Source: Rossellomorea aquimaris
GTDB lineage: Bacteria; Bacillota; Bacilli; Bacillales; Fictibacillaceae
Assembly: GCA_020524245.1 (NCBI GenBank)
Contig: JAIVLN010000004.1
Span: 248,001-312,000 of the forward strand
Length of the DNA: 64,000 nt
Direction of reading: 5' to 3'
This document shows, one piece after another, positions 63,989 to 64,000 of this stretch. A program made the translations under genes and the position numbers. Under the pieces are notes generated by a model. It was not told the DNA's origin, made no database searches, and was given only the letters and a program-made list of their open reading frames with translations. Position 1 is the first letter of the stretch. Every line of letters begins with the position of its first letter.

Positions 63989-64000
63989 CGAAGTCCTCCT

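Overview
The window comes from the chromosome of an endospore-forming member of the Bacillaceae. Gene content and order follow the Bacillus subtilis region from ypsC/rnpB to yphE/spoIVA almost gene for gene. Spore genes (cotD, sspM, sleL-like, spoIVA, spoVIF), bacillithiol genes (bshA, bshB1), a menaquinol bc complex and GpsB all fit. Moderate GC and several lineage-specific genes suggest a halotolerant relative such as Halobacillus or Pontibacillus; this is inference from gene style, not a measured placement. Nearly all genes lie on the minus strand, so the text reads operons from high to low coordinates.

Region 1 (1-7.7 kb): a 5' portion of a THUMP/RlmL-type rRNA methyltransferase, RNase P RNA with a textbook promoter, gpsB, ypsA, coat gene cotD, and the mrfB-mrfA DNA repair pair, with a LexA-like box upstream of mrfA. 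An RsbR-type stressosome gene follows. Region 2 (7.7-15.1 kb): an accessory block absent from the corresponding B. subtilis locus as I recall it: a hairpin-rich gene-free stretch, a cold shock gene with a long leader, a SIMPL-domain protein, a small HTH regulator, DUF962 and YciI proteins, a photolyase and cytochrome bd oxidase (cydAB). Region 3 (15.2-28.1 kb): yppE, racA-like, sspM (sigma G promoter visible), yppC, recU-ponA, a LysM-GH18 spore lytic enzyme, ypoC-nth-dnaD, asnS, aspB, ypmB, ypmA. A perfect LexA consensus sits between yppC and recU.

Region 4 (28.3-41.2 kb): a degenerate metallo-beta-lactamase-like protein, dinG with an intact four-cysteine iron-sulfur signature, panBCD, birA, cca, bshA-bshB1, mgsA, dapB, ypjD and a YitT-family membrane protein. 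Region 5 (41.2-49.6 kb): a repeat array, yugP, ypjB, ypjA, qcrABC, ypiF, ypiB, ypiA and a second apparently degenerate enzyme (amidohydrolase-like). Region 6 (49.9-64 kb): aroA, hisC, aroB, aroC, cheR, ndk, hepT-menG-hepS, mtrB-folE, HU, spoIVA, yphF, yphE, spoVIF.

The main points for a second look are: (i) intergenic repeat arrays sharing an exact 52-bp period (41.25-41.46, 60.48-60.58 and 63.46-63.54 kb, plus one related single unit at 55.6 kb), in which a short keyword is uniform within an array but differs between arrays; (ii) the hairpin-rich region at 7.83-8.28 kb, a candidate structured RNA; (iii) LexA-type boxes at mrfAB and yppC/recU; (iv) loss of trpEDCFBA, aroH and tyrA from the aro supra-operon while the tryptophan sensor TRAP (mtrB) is kept; (v) two proteins that keep an enzyme fold but have lost the metal-binding motifs. 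No tRNA, rRNA, CRISPR array, transposase or prophage gene was seen.
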